From Mordavella massiliensis (lineage in GTDB: Bacteria; Bacillota; Clostridia; Lachnospirales; Lachnospiraceae), in NCBI RefSeq assembly GCF_016901695.1, contig NZ_JACJKS010000022.1, positions 1 to 37,286 on the forward strand: a stretch of 37,286 bases of DNA, given 5' to 3'. The notes under the pieces were generated by a model, which saw only the letters and a program-made list of their open reading frames with translations, did no database searches and had not been told where the DNA came from. The translations under genes were made by a program, and so were the position numbers. Positions 24,320-32,568 of this stretch are shown piece after piece; within the stretch, counting starts at the first letter, position 1; each line of letters opens with the position of its first letter.

Positions 24320-25351
24320 ATGAGAAAGAAAATGAAGAAGATCAGCGCCATCCTGCTGGCCTTTGCCATGACAGCCTCCCTGCTGGCAGGCTGCGGCAGC
24401 CAGCAGGCAGATGAGAGTACAAAGCAGGAGGAAAGTGAACCTGCAGACGTGCGCGTGACAGCGCTCAAGGGGCCGACTGCCATGGGCATGGTGCAGATGA
24501 TGGACGATGCAGACAACGGAAAAATTGATAACGAAAATTATTCGTTTACTATTTCTGCATCTATAGACGAGGTGACACCGAAACTTTCCCAGGGGGAGAC
24601 GGATATCGCCGCAGTGCCGGCCAATGTGTCTTCCGTCCTCTGGAATAAACTGGACGGCGGTGTGCAGGTCCTTGCCGTCAACACGCTGGGCGTCCTCTAT
24701 ATTGTGGAAAACGGAGATATCGTCCAGTCCGCGGCGGACCTGAAGGGAAGGACGATCTACGCCAGCGGCAAGGGGGCGACGCCGGAGTATGCCCTCAACT
24801 ATATCCTGGAGGAGAACGGCCTTGATCCGGCGGCGGATGTGACCATCCAGTGGAAGAGCGAGCATGCGGAGTGCGTGGCGGCCCTTTCGCAGGATCCGGC
24901 AGGGATCGCCATGCTGCCCCAGCCCTTCGTGACGACGGCCCAGGCAAAGAACCCGGATCTCAGGGTGGCCCTTGACCTGACGGAGGAGTGGGACAAGGTG
25001 CAGGCAGGCGAAGAGGAGCCCGGCGCGCTCCTTACAGGTGTTGTCGTGGTGCGGACGGAGTTTGCCGACGAACACCCGGAGGCGGTTGCTGATTTCCTGG
25101 AGAGATACCGTGCATCTGTGGACTTTGTAAATGAAAATGTTGCTGACGCAGCCCGGCTCGTGGGGGACTACGATATCGTGGCGGCAGAGGTGGCAGAAAA
25201 GGCAATCCCTGCGTGCAACATTGTGTGCATCACAGGGGAGGAAATGCAGGAAAAGCTGTCCGGATATCTGTCCGTACTTATGGAGCAGAACCCGGAAGCC
25301 ATAGGAGGACAGTTGCCGGATGACGACTTCTACTACATCCAGAAACAGTAA
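24320..25351 (+). CDS. ABC importer substrate-binding lipoprotein (NMT1/SsuA-like)
   Basis: A 343-residue extracytoplasmic lipoprotein. The N-terminal signal (MRKKMKKISAILLAFAMTASLLAGC) ends in lipobox LLAGC, with the lipidated Cys at residue 25. The mature part has the two-lobed fold of the nitrate/sulfonate/thiamine-precursor group, with segments DIAAVPANVSSVLWNK (about 97-112) and LKGRTIYASGKGATPEY. The ligand cannot be read from the sequence; taurine, sulfonate, nitrate or pyrimidine-like compounds are possible. The start at 24320 is chosen because AAAGGAGGAAG lies upstream; an upstream in-frame start at 24245 would include the promoter. The permease gene overlaps its 3' end. Confidence 0.92.
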   Translation: MRKKMKKISAILLAFAMTASLLAGCGSQQADESTKQEESEPADVRVTALKGPTAMGMVQMMDDADNGKIDNENYSFTISASIDEVTPKLSQGETDIAAVPANVSSVLWNKLDGGVQVLAVNTLGVLYIVENGDIVQSAADLKGRTIYASGKGATPEYALNYILEENGLDPAADVTIQWKSEHAECVAALSQDPAGIAMLPQPFVTTAQAKNPDLRVALDLTEEWDKVQAGEEEPGALLTGVVVVRTEFADEHPEAVADFLERYRASVDFVNENVADAARLVGDYDIVAAEVAEKAIPACNIVCITGEEMQEKLSGYLSVLMEQNPEAIGGQLPDDDFYYIQKQ

Positions 25352-26093
25352 GAGAAAGATCCGTCTGTGGGCCGTCCTTGCCTGGCTCCTGATATGGCAG
25401 CTTGCAAGCATGTGGATCGGGCAGGAGATACTTCTTGTATCTCCTGTCACTGTCGTTATAACCCTGATCCGGCTGGCCGGCGGGGCGCAGTTCTGGCTTT
25501 CCGTCGCCTCGTCCATGCTGCGGATCATCGGCGGGTTTCTCCTGGCCGTGGTCCTGGGCGCGGCGCTTGCAGGGCTTTCGGCGGCATTGGGACGCCTGCG
25601 GGAATTTCTTCTCCCCTTTGTGGCGACGGTCAAATCCATTCCGGTGGCATCCTTTGTCATCCTGGTGCTCATCTGGGTGTCCTCCCGGAATCTGTCCGTG
25701 CTGATCTCTTTTCTCATGGTGTTCCCGGTCATATACACAAATGTGCTGGACGGCATCAGCCAGACGGACCGGGGGCTCCTGGAGATGGCGGAGCTCTTCG
25801 GGATCCCCTTTGGCCGGAGGCTCCGGACGATCTATGTCTCCCAGGTCCTGCCGTATTTCCGGACAGGCTGTTCCCTGGCTCTCGGGCTTTGCTGGAAGGC
25901 GGGCGTGGCCGCGGAAGTGATCGGGATCCCGCAGAACTCCATCGGGGAGAACCTGTACAATGCCAAGATCTATCTGGACACCCCGGCCCTGTTCGCCTGG
26001 ACTCTCGTGATCATCTGCATCAGCGTCCTGTTTGAAAAAGGGTTCCTGCGGGCAGTGGAGTGCCTGGTGCAGCGCCTGGAAAGACTCGGATAG
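25320..26093 (+). CDS. ABC importer permease (SsuC/ThiX-like)
   Basis: A 257-residue inner-membrane permease with about six helices and the binding-protein-dependent transport signature in the EMAELFGIPFGRRLRTIYVSQ loop (about 156-176), which contacts the ATPase. It starts 32 bases before the stop of the lipoprotein gene, in another frame, so the two are translationally coupled. Part of a three-gene importer with the lipoprotein and the ATPase at 26124. Confidence 0.92.
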   Translation: MTTSTTSRNSKRKIRLWAVLAWLLIWQLASMWIGQEILLVSPVTVVITLIRLAGGAQFWLSVASSMLRIIGGFLLAVVLGAALAGLSAALGRLREFLLPFVATVKSIPVASFVILVLIWVSSRNLSVLISFLMVFPVIYTNVLDGISQTDRGLLEMAELFGIPFGRRLRTIYVSQVLPYFRTGCSLALGLCWKAGVAAEVIGIPQNSIGENLYNAKIYLDTPALFAWTLVIICISVLFEKGFLRAVECLVQRLERLG

Positions 26094-26123
26094 GCGGCCG
26101 GCAAACATGCGAAAGGAGAAGTC

Positions 26124-26702
26124 ATGTCTTTGAACATAACCATCAGCAAAACCTACGGGGAGCATACCGTGCTGGACCGCTTCTCCCTCCAGGTGGAGGA
26201 GGGGAGGACGACCTGCATCATGGGCCGGTCCGGCTGCGGCAAAACAACCCTTCTTCGCATCCTCATGGGCCTTGAGAAGGCGGACAAAGACAGCAGCGGG
26301 ACAGAGGCGTTTTGCGGCCTGAGAAAAAGCGCTGTCTTCCAGGAGGACAGGCTCTGCGAAAACCTGAGCGCCATGGCGAACATCCGCCTTGCGTGCCCGG
26401 GGACGGACCGGGCGCAGATTGCGGAGGAGATGCGCGCCGTTGGGCTTGCCGGCTGTGAGAACCAGCCTGTCCATGAACTGTCCGGCGGCATGAAGCGCAG
26501 GGTCGCCCTCCTGCGCGCGCTGCTCGCCCCGTATGACATCCTGTTCCTGGACGAGCCGTTCAAGGGGCTGGACGAGGCGACCAGGGAGAAGACGATGGCC
26601 TATACAAGAAAAAAATGTCAGGGGCGGACAGTGCTCTTTGTGACCCACGATGCGGAGGAGGCGAAGAGCCTGGGAGCTGCGCAGGTCATTTCCATGGAAT
26701 AA
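26124..26702 (+). CDS. ABC importer ATP-binding protein
   Basis: A 192-residue ATPase, short for this group (usually about 240-260). All catalytic motifs are present: Walker A GRSGCGKT (about 34-41), Q-loop VFQEDRL (about 71-77), signature LSGGMKRR (about 119-126), Walker B ILFLDEPFKGLD (about 138-149) with Glu, and H-loop VTHD (about 173-176). The region between Walker A and Q-loop is compressed and the C-terminal extension is missing, so it is a minimal form. AAAGGAGAAG precedes the start, 30 bases after the permease stop. Third gene of the operon. Confidence 0.93.
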   Translation: MSLNITISKTYGEHTVLDRFSLQVEEGRTTCIMGRSGCGKTTLLRILMGLEKADKDSSGTEAFCGLRKSAVFQEDRLCENLSAMANIRLACPGTDRAQIAEEMRAVGLAGCENQPVHELSGGMKRRVALLRALLAPYDILFLDEPFKGLDEATREKTMAYTRKKCQGRTVLFVTHDAEEAKSLGAAQVISME

Positions 26703-26720
26703 AGCCATGCCAGGTTGCTC

Positions 26721-26749
26721 TTGCATTTTCCTCCTGCCTGTGCTACCAT
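26721..26749 (+). promoter_or_regulatory. Possible promoter of the pseudokinase/Ig gene pair
   Basis: -35 TTGCAT (26721-26726) and -10 TACCAT (26744-26749) with a 17-base spacer. It lies upstream of a terminator-like hairpin, so a transcript from it would pass that hairpin before the coding region. Tentative. Confidence 0.3.
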
Positions 26750-26762
26750 CTACATAAGCTTC

Positions 26763-26781
26763 AAAAAGCAGTCGCTTTTTT
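26763..26781 (+). terminator. Terminator of the ABC importer operon
   Basis: AAAAAGC (26763-26769) pairs with GCTTTTT (26774-26780) around AGTC, with a continuing T. The stem has only two G-C pairs, so its strength is moderate. Confidence 0.65.
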
Positions 26782-26855
26782 ATTCCCGCGGCAGTTCGCC
26801 GCAAGTATTCCTTGTCAATGTAAATGTAAATGAAGTACGGACCGGAGGTGTTTGT

Positions 26856-28388
26856 ATGGAGCAGCAGGCAGAGTATGATGTGCTGAAACTTGTGGAAAAC
26901 CAGGGACGGTGCTATGTGAGTTCGGACTGCGTGGCGGGGACGCCGCTGGCGGTCTGGCTGAAGTACCATCCCACCCTGCCAAGAGAGCAGCTTACAGGCT
27001 GGATGCGGCAGATCCTGTCGGAGCTGGACAGGTTTCACCGCTGCAGGGGGAACCCCTGTTACCAGTATGTCAATCCCTACAGCATGATCGTGGGGGAGGA
27101 CGGCAGGATCCATCTTATGGATCTTGGGAGTCCCCAGCAGCAGGATTTCAGAAAGAAACTGCAAAGAAGGAGCATCCGCGAGAGCTTCCTCATGCCGGAC
27201 AACCAGTATTACCAGCGGGCGGATCTGGCGGACGACATATACGGGATCGGCCGGACATTCCAGTACATGCTGGCGGCGGCCGAGACATCGCCGCCCATCC
27301 GCGGCGCGCAGAAGAAGAGACTTAGAAAAATCATTTTCAGGTGCCTCAGTCAGACTCCTGGTCAGGAGGCGGGAGGCAGATCTAAAAAACAGTATCAGAG
27401 TATCCAGACAATATCGGATCAATTTCCAAAAGACAGACAGAAAACACCAGGCGGCAGAAAAAAAGCGTGCCTTGCGGCGGCAGTCGTACTGTGCGCAGCC
27501 CTGTCCGCAGCCCTGCTTGGAAGGGAGATCTTTTTCGCTGATCCCGCGGGGACGGCGAAGGCAAAGGAGAAGGAGAACAAAGACGGGGAGGCAAAAGAGC
27601 AGGAAGTGAGAGAGCGGGAAGACCAGGAATTGAAATTTGACATGGCCATGCTCTGCTTCCTTGAGCTGGAGGATTATGAGAGGAGCAGGGAGTACTTTGG
27701 AGAGCTGAGAGAGGAGGCCCCGCTGGCGGCGTCGTTTGAGAGGCTGTCCGGCTTCATGCTGCAGCAGCGGCCGGACGCCGCGCAGCTCACACAGCTTCTG
27801 GAGGAAATCGGGCGGCAGGTCCGGGACAGACAGGACAGCCGCTGCGAGCTGGCGCTGCTGCGCGGATACAGCCTGCTGGAGCCGGAGGAAGAAAGGGCGG
27901 AGGCGTCCGGCCAGATCATTTCCCTCGGGGAACACGTCTTGTCCCTCGGGGACTGGAAGGAGGAAGACGAGGGGCATGAGAAGGAAAAGAGCGTGCGGTG
28001 GCAGCTTGCGGACGCCTACCGGGCACAGGAGGAAACAGAGGATGCGGCAGCGCAGTACCGGGAACTCCTGGAGCTGGAGGAAGAGGACGGGATGCGGGAG
28101 CAACTGTACAGCACGCTGGCGGTTCTCTATGACGAGAATGAGCAGGCGGAGGAGGCGTGGGAGGTCTGCCTGCAGGGGATCCGGGATCTTCCGGAGTCAC
28201 GGCTGCTCCGGATCCAGTATATCCGCATGCAGTGCGCCTCCCCGGGGACGGACAGGCAGATCTGCGCGCAGACTGTCCGCACCTATCTGGATGAGATACC
28301 GGAGATCGCGGATGAGCCGGAATTTCAGAAACTCAAAGAGGAATATGGGATCAAAGTGGAGGGGGAACAGGTATGGGTAGGAAATTAG
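26856..28388 (+). CDS. Membrane protein with degenerate protein-kinase-like domain and TPR-like repeats
   Basis: A 510-residue protein. Residues about 1-140 resemble the C-lobe of a protein kinase: hinge-like GTPLAVWLKYHP (about 29-40), QILSELDRFH (about 52-61), then QYVNPYSMIV (about 70-79) where active kinases have HRDxKPxNI, and IHLMDLG (about 85-91) in the place of DFG. The N-lobe with its ATP-binding Lys is absent and the catalytic Asp is replaced by Asn, so it is probably a pseudokinase. A single membrane helix lies at about 204-227. The outer or C-terminal part (about 230-510) is charged and helical with TPR-like repeats. The start at 26856 is preceded by CGGAGGTG. The next gene overlaps by 16 bases. 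EssB of type VII secretion has a similar pseudokinase-helix layout, but no other such genes are here. Function unknown. Confidence 0.75.
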   Translation: MEQQAEYDVLKLVENQGRCYVSSDCVAGTPLAVWLKYHPTLPREQLTGWMRQILSELDRFHRCRGNPCYQYVNPYSMIVGEDGRIHLMDLGSPQQQDFRKKLQRRSIRESFLMPDNQYYQRADLADDIYGIGRTFQYMLAAAETSPPIRGAQKKRLRKIIFRCLSQTPGQEAGGRSKKQYQSIQTISDQFPKDRQKTPGGRKKACLAAAVVLCAALSAALLGREIFFADPAGTAKAKEKENKDGEAKEQEVREREDQELKFDMAMLCFLELEDYERSREYFGELREEAPLAASFERLSGFMLQQRPDAAQLTQLLEEIGRQVRDRQDSRCELALLRGYSLLEPEEERAEASGQIISLGEHVLSLGDWKEEDEGHEKEKSVRWQLADAYRAQEETEDAAAQYRELLELEEEDGMREQLYSTLAVLYDENEQAEEAWEVCLQGIRDLPESRLLRIQYIRMQCASPGTDRQICAQTVRTYLDEIPEIADEPEFQKLKEEYGIKVEGEQVWVGN

Positions 28389-30232
28389 CAGGCCAGCTAC
28401 TGGCGCTGGCGTTCCTGCTGGCGGCGATCTACGGCCAGCAGAAGATCTTTGCGAAGGAGGAGCCGGCAGAGCGGCCGCTCCCCTATGAGGTGGCCTTTGA
28501 GGAGCCGGACGGATGGGACGGCTGCTACACGGTCAGGCCGCAGGTCACTATCACCCATCCGGGGCCTGCCGGCGAGACTGTCTATGTTCTGGAACATGAC
28601 GGCGGAGCCGGGGCGCAGGGCAGGATCTGTGAAGCCGGGGGACAGGCGGTGATCGGGCAGGAGCAGTTCGCCGAGGGGGTGAACCGGCTCCGGGTGTGGA
28701 TGGAATACGCGCCTCCGGCAGAGGATGAGGAACCGGGCGCAGAGGAGACGGACAAGGAAGAGCCGGGCGCAGAAGAGCCGGGCGCAGAGGAGCCGGACAA
28801 GGAAGAGCCGGGTGCAGAGGAACCGGGCGCAGAAGAGCCGGATACGGAGGGACCAGACACAGGAGAACCGGTACAGCCCGGGCCGCCGGAGATCCTGTAT
28901 GAGCAGACCTATGTGTTCCGGGTGGATACCCGGCCGCCTTCCCTGCAGGCCTGGATCCGGGGAGGCAATGTCTGGCATCAGAACCAGGCGGATGTGGATT
29001 TTAAAGCAGAGGAAACACCTGATGGAAGTGGAATAAAAAACATTGCATGCTATGTAAATGGCGAGCGTGTCAGGATGACGGAAGAAGGGAGCGGAAGGCT
29101 AACTGTGGAGGAACCGTCCAGGGGAGGTCAGGGTGTGCCTGTGCGGATCGAGACGTGGGACAGGGCGGGAAACACCACCTCCTGGGAAGGGGAGGTATAT
29201 GTGGACAGCGCGCCGCCGTCCCTTGCCGTTACCGGCGTGACCGACTACATGATCACAAGCCGGGATGTGACGGCGCTCTTTCGGGCGTCGGATGACAACC
29301 TGCTTGCGTCCTGCAGCGCACAGACAGTGTGGATCACGCCCGAGGGGGAGGAGACGGTCCTGGAGGGGGCAAAGTGGAGCCGGGAAGGGGATTCCTGGCA
29401 GGCACGGCAGACCTTCGACCGGGACGGCATCTACCGGATGCAGGTGCGCGCCCGGGACCAGGCGGGATTCCAGACAGAGCAGTCCGTGCAGGTGATCGTG
29501 GATAAGAGCAACCCTGTGATCTCCTGGGTGGATGAAATGGACGGCGCCTGTATGCAGGCGTTTCGCTGGGAGAAGCCTGTGTCGGAGATCATCACGGATT
29601 TTACAAGCTACACATACACGGTCACACTGGACGGCTTCCCCTGCCTGCCGGGCTTTCGGACAGAGCGGGAAGGGCGCCATGTCCTGGAGGTGGAAGCTGT
29701 GGACGCAGCCGGCAACCGGTCCCGCGCCGACGCCCGGTTTGTCATCGATCACACGGCGCCGCACATAGCGTTTGAGGGCGTGGAGAGCGGCACGGCCTAC
29801 GAGAAGGAGAGGGAGGTGACTGTGCGCCTGGGAGATAGCGCCGACTGGATCCGGGAGATCCGGGTCAACGGGGTGCGGCAGAAGACCGGGGAGAAGGCCT
29901 GCGTGTATACCCGTGTTTTTCAGGAGGAAGGGGTCTATGAATTGGAAGTGTCAGCGACTGACCTTGCAGGCAATGTGCGGGAGGCGTCCGTCATCTTTGA
30001 GATCGTGCCCGAGGCGACCCTGGCGCAGCAACTGCTTGCACCGGTGAAGGAGAGTCTGGGGATTGAGAAGGACTCTCTTCCGACAGAGGAAGAAAAGAGA
30101 AGAAAGGAGGAGAAGGGGGAAGAAACGCCGCTCTACCCTGCGGCTGCATCGGGGATCCTCGTTCTTACCGTCCTGGCAGCAGTCTGGTACAGCAGGAAGA
30201 AAAAAGATAATAAAAGCAGCGCTCTCCGGTAA
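28373..30232 (+). CDS. Exported membrane-anchored protein with Ig-like repeats
   Basis: A 619-residue protein: N-terminal signal or anchor helix (about 5-25), an acidic Pro-rich linker (about 119-168) built of EEPGA/EEPDK units, then at least four Ig-like repeats. These start at VDTRPPSL (about 183), VDSAPPSL (about 279), VDKSNPVI (about 377) and IDHTAPHI (about 461), with AGN motifs at repeat ends (DRAGNTT, DAAGNRS, DLAGNVR) typical of bacterial Ig-like modules. It ends with a charged segment, one membrane helix (about 587-606) and a basic tail, with no LPXTG motif. The body is therefore outside and anchored at one or both ends. It overlaps the pseudokinase-like gene, so the two products probably work together. 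Function unknown. Confidence 0.8.
   Translation: MGRKLAGQLLALAFLLAAIYGQQKIFAKEEPAERPLPYEVAFEEPDGWDGCYTVRPQVTITHPGPAGETVYVLEHDGGAGAQGRICEAGGQAVIGQEQFAEGVNRLRVWMEYAPPAEDEEPGAEETDKEEPGAEEPGAEEPDKEEPGAEEPGAEEPDTEGPDTGEPVQPGPPEILYEQTYVFRVDTRPPSLQAWIRGGNVWHQNQADVDFKAEETPDGSGIKNIACYVNGERVRMTEEGSGRLTVEEPSRGGQGVPVRIETWDRAGNTTSWEGEVYVDSAPPSLAVTGVTDYMITSRDVTALFRASDDNLLASCSAQTVWITPEGEETVLEGAKWSREGDSWQARQTFDRDGIYRMQVRARDQAGFQTEQSVQVIVDKSNPVISWVDEMDGACMQAFRWEKPVSEIITDFTSYTYTVTLDGFPCLPGFRTEREGRHVLEVEAVDAAGNRSRADARFVIDHTAPHIAFEGVESGTAYEKEREVTVRLGDSADWIREIRVNGVRQKTGEKACVYTRVFQEEGVYELEVSATDLAGNVREASVIFEIVPEATLAQQLLAPVKESLGIEKDSLPTEEEKRRKEEKGEETPLYPAAASGILVLTVLAAVWYSRKKKDNKSSALR
28726..28870 (+). repeat. In-frame tandem repeats coding the acidic Pro-rich linker
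   Basis: Degenerate 15-base units (GAGGAGCCGGGCGCA and variants) arranged as two 45-base higher-order repeats encode EEPGAEEPGAEEPDK twice, with partial units at each end. The length could vary by slipped-strand replication without loss of frame. Confidence 0.8.
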
Positions 30233-30244
30233 GGAAAGCGCTGC
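30201..30244 (-). terminator. Terminator of the sulfatase-family gene
   Basis: GCAGCGCT and AGCGCTGC form an 8-bp stem at 30217-30244. On the minus strand it is followed by TTTTATTATCTTTTTT (30201-30216). It overlaps the 3' end of the convergent Ig-repeat gene. Confidence 0.8.
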
Positions 30245-30262
30245 AGTATAGTCCATATGGGA

Positions 30263-32095
30263 TTAATATACCTCTCCTGTGGCGGAACCAAGCATATACT
30301 GCGCTCCGGATCCGTCGGTCAGATAGGCGTTGATATTGTATGTGCCGGTTTTATAACCGTAATTTGCCACATTGATCTCGCCCGCATAACTTCCGTCGTC
30401 CATGGCGGTGAGGGGGATCCACTGAAGATCACTTTGGTCCTCGGTCGTCCATACGGCCATTTGAACGCTCTGTATATTATCAGGCATATTGCTCAGGTCT
30501 GTTACCGTTACCGGCAGTATCCCCGTACTGCTCTGGTATACGTCCGCAGAGACAGTGCCGGTGGGCGCCCAGCCCTCCCGGATCTTCAGCTCCTGAGAAT
30601 CATAGTCGATGTTAGCCAGATCTTCAAGAAACTCGGATTTTTTCTGAAGTTCTGATTCCACAGCATCTACGCTGTATAACTCCGTCAGAGTCGGGCGGGA
30701 GGAAAACAGGTTTGTTCCAAGCCCCAGGCGGTCCCCTTCGATCTCGGCGCCCAGGGAGGCGATGGTTGTCGGGAACTGATCGAAAGTAGAATAAAGCCGC
30801 TCCGTATTATTGTCCTTCGCTGCCGCCGCATTGATATAAGCCGTATAGGTGCGGCGCTGGTAATCACTGTCCACATCCTCGCAGAAGTCGCTGTCCATGG
30901 TAGGATGATCGCCGCTGAGGATGATCGTTGTGTTCTCATAAAAGGGCTGCTGCTGGATCCAGCGGATAAAATAGGCGACCTGCTGGCTGGAGCAGTGCAT
31001 AACGTTGGCATATTGGTCATTCCCGTAATCCTGGGAGCAAAGACGGCACGGATAGCCGTCTTCAAAATGTGTGTCCACAGTGAGCATCGTAAGATTGAAA
31101 GGCTCCGGCTGTGACGCCAGCTCTGTCAGCTTCTGCTTTGCGAAATCAAAAAGCTTCTCATCTTCGTATCCCCACCAGACATAGTAATCCTCCGGGATCA
31201 GGCCGTTTTCTACAGCGTATTTGTAATCCATCATCTCATAGCCGCCGTGCTGGGTGAAGTACAGTTCCCGCCCCCCGAAGACGGCGTCGGATCCGATGAG
31301 GAGCGTCTGGGAATATCCCTGCTCCGCCAGAATATCTCCAAGGGTTACAGCGCCGGCAAAGAAACTGTCCTGGGTGTCCATACTGTTCCCGCTGATGGAA
31401 AGACTGAGGGGAAGGCCTGAAGTCTGGGCAAACATGGCCCCCATAGTCCAGGTGGTGCCCGCCAGGGAGATGCCGCCGTTCAGGGCAGTGCTCTCACCGG
31501 AGAAGTCCTCGTTCTGCTGGGCGAGAGCCGTCAGCTCCGGAATGACGTTCTCAACAAAAGCGCCGCCGTTTTCGCTGTCCGCGTAAGTCGTTTCCATGGA
31601 CTCAAGAAAAATATAGATCAGGTTCCGCTTCTGTTCCGGGAATGTGATCTGTACTTCTGCGGGGTCCGCGTAGTTGTCTTCGATAAACGAGGAACTTGTC
31701 CCTTTGCTGGCCACAAAATTCCCCACGTCCAGTTTATCCCAGGCAGCCCGCACAGAGAAGACAGACAGGGATACGGACAGAAGGACAGAGACGGCTGCAA
31801 CGATATAGAATTTCTTCTTTTTCCGGAATAACGTCAGCAGGATGATGAGCAGCAGTAAGACAATGACGGCGGGAACGATGCATTTTATCACATATTCCCG
31901 GATCATATCTGTGTTTGTCCCGTCCAGAGGCGCGGTCAGATGATAGACGAGCTCGTCCATGGACAGATTGCTCCATGTGTTGAACATCCACCGGATACTG
32001 CAGGTGAGGACCGCAGCCAGAGCGGTCAGCAGTACCGCTGCGATGACAAGTAATACACGCAGAGAAATTTTAATATACCGAAATGAGTTTCCCAT
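30263..32095 (-). CDS. LtaS/MdoB-type sulfatase-fold phosphoglycerol transferase with C-terminal GBS-Bsp-like repeat
   Basis: A 610-residue membrane enzyme. Three membrane helices occupy about residues 10-145, then an extracellular alkaline-phosphatase-fold domain follows: NLIYIFLESMETTY (about 195-208, metal Glu), GTTWTMGAMFAQTSGLPL (about 247-264, likely Thr nucleophile as in MdoB), VDTHFEDGY and LSGDHPTMD (metal His/Asp). The last about 85 residues (VTVTDLSNMPDNIQSVQMAVW, D-QSDLQWIPL, DGSYAGEINVANYGYKTGTYNI) match the GBS-Bsp-like repeat of cell-wall proteins. It likely adds glycerol phosphate to a surface polymer. The start at 32095 is favoured because the promoter -10 is at 32138; the open frame to 32248 lies upstream of the predicted transcript start. 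Confidence 0.88.
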   Translation of the reverse strand: MGNSFRYIKISLRVLLVIAAVLLTALAAVLTCSIRWMFNTWSNLSMDELVYHLTAPLDGTNTDMIREYVIKCIVPAVIVLLLLIILLTLFRKKKKFYIVAAVSVLLSVSLSVFSVRAAWDKLDVGNFVASKGTSSSFIEDNYADPAEVQITFPEQKRNLIYIFLESMETTYADSENGGAFVENVIPELTALAQQNEDFSGESTALNGGISLAGTTWTMGAMFAQTSGLPLSLSISGNSMDTQDSFFAGAVTLGDILAEQGYSQTLLIGSDAVFGGRELYFTQHGGYEMMDYKYAVENGLIPEDYYVWWGYEDEKLFDFAKQKLTELASQPEPFNLTMLTVDTHFEDGYPCRLCSQDYGNDQYANVMHCSSQQVAYFIRWIQQQPFYENTTIILSGDHPTMDSDFCEDVDSDYQRRTYTAYINAAAAKDNNTERLYSTFDQFPTTIASLGAEIEGDRLGLGTNLFSSRPTLTELYSVDAVESELQKKSEFLEDLANIDYDSQELKIREGWAPTGTVSADVYQSSTGILPVTVTDLSNMPDNIQSVQMAVWTTEDQSDLQWIPLTAMDDGSYAGEINVANYGYKTGTYNINAYLTDGSGAQYMLGSATGEVY

Positions 32096-32137
32096 AATTT
32101 TACCTACATTTCTCATGGATTTAACATTGCCGAAGAT

Positions 32138-32166
32138 ATTATATAGGAAGAGGTGGAGAAAAGCAA
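32138..32166 (-). promoter_or_regulatory. Promoter of the sulfatase-family gene
   Basis: Minus strand -35 TTGCTT (32161-32166) and -10 TATAAT (32138-32143), 17-base spacer, about 43 bases before the chosen start. Confidence 0.72.
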
Positions 32167-32287
32167 GAAAAACAGCAGGTAAGCCTGCGGTATATGTGAT
32201 ATATGAGTGAAAATAAATATACGTGTAAATAGAATGTAATATAAACATGTGAATGTAATTGTTGTTTTGAGATGGAGGTGATATCCT

Positions 32288-32566
32288 GTGTATAGAAGAA
32301 ATGGAAAGGGAATGATTTCTATGCCAAACATTAAACCAATTTCAGATTTAAGAAACTATACAGAAGTCTTAAAAGAAGCACAGGACGGGGCGCCGGTATT
32401 TCTCACCAAAAACGGGCGTGGGGAATATGTCATACTGAGTATGAAGGAATATGACAAAATGAAAGCCATGCTTACGTTGCTGTCCAAGTTAGAAGAAGGG
32501 GAGCAGTCTGCGAGAAAAGAAGGATGGATGAGTGCTGCTGAGGTGGAAGCTTTGCTGGGGATTTGA
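32288..32566 (+). CDS. Phd/YefM-family antitoxin, GTG start
   Basis: A 92-residue antitoxin. The N-terminal region (PNIKPISDLRNYTEVLKEAQDGAPVFLTKNGRGEYVILSMKEYDKM, about 12-57) is the typical Phd/YefM DNA-binding and dimer fold; the C-terminal tail would wrap the toxin. The start is GTG at 32288 because a consensus GGAGGTGAT ends five bases before it; later ATGs at 32312 and 32321 have poorer sites. In complete modules this protein neutralises a RelE/ParE-type toxin encoded directly downstream. Here only the first about 28 codons of such a toxin remain, fused to another gene, so the antitoxin has no functional partner next to it. Confidence 0.9.
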   Translation: MYRRNGKGMISMPNIKPISDLRNYTEVLKEAQDGAPVFLTKNGRGEYVILSMKEYDKMKAMLTLLSKLEEGEQSARKEGWMSAAEVEALLGI

Positions 32567-32568
32567 GT

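Noticed and set aside
23687-25756. Open frame on the minus strand (689 codons)
   Set aside because: It crosses a terminator and a promoter and is antisense to the phosphofructokinase and lipoprotein genes.
25278-28103. Open frame on the minus strand (941 codons)
   Set aside because: It lies antisense to the ABC importer permease, ATPase and pseudokinase-like genes, all of which have ribosome binding sites and domains; the antisense product shows none.
32096-32248. Longer N-terminus for the sulfatase-family protein
   Set aside because: The extra 51 codons lie largely upstream of the predicted transcript start (-10 at 32138-32143) and are AT-rich low-complexity sequence.
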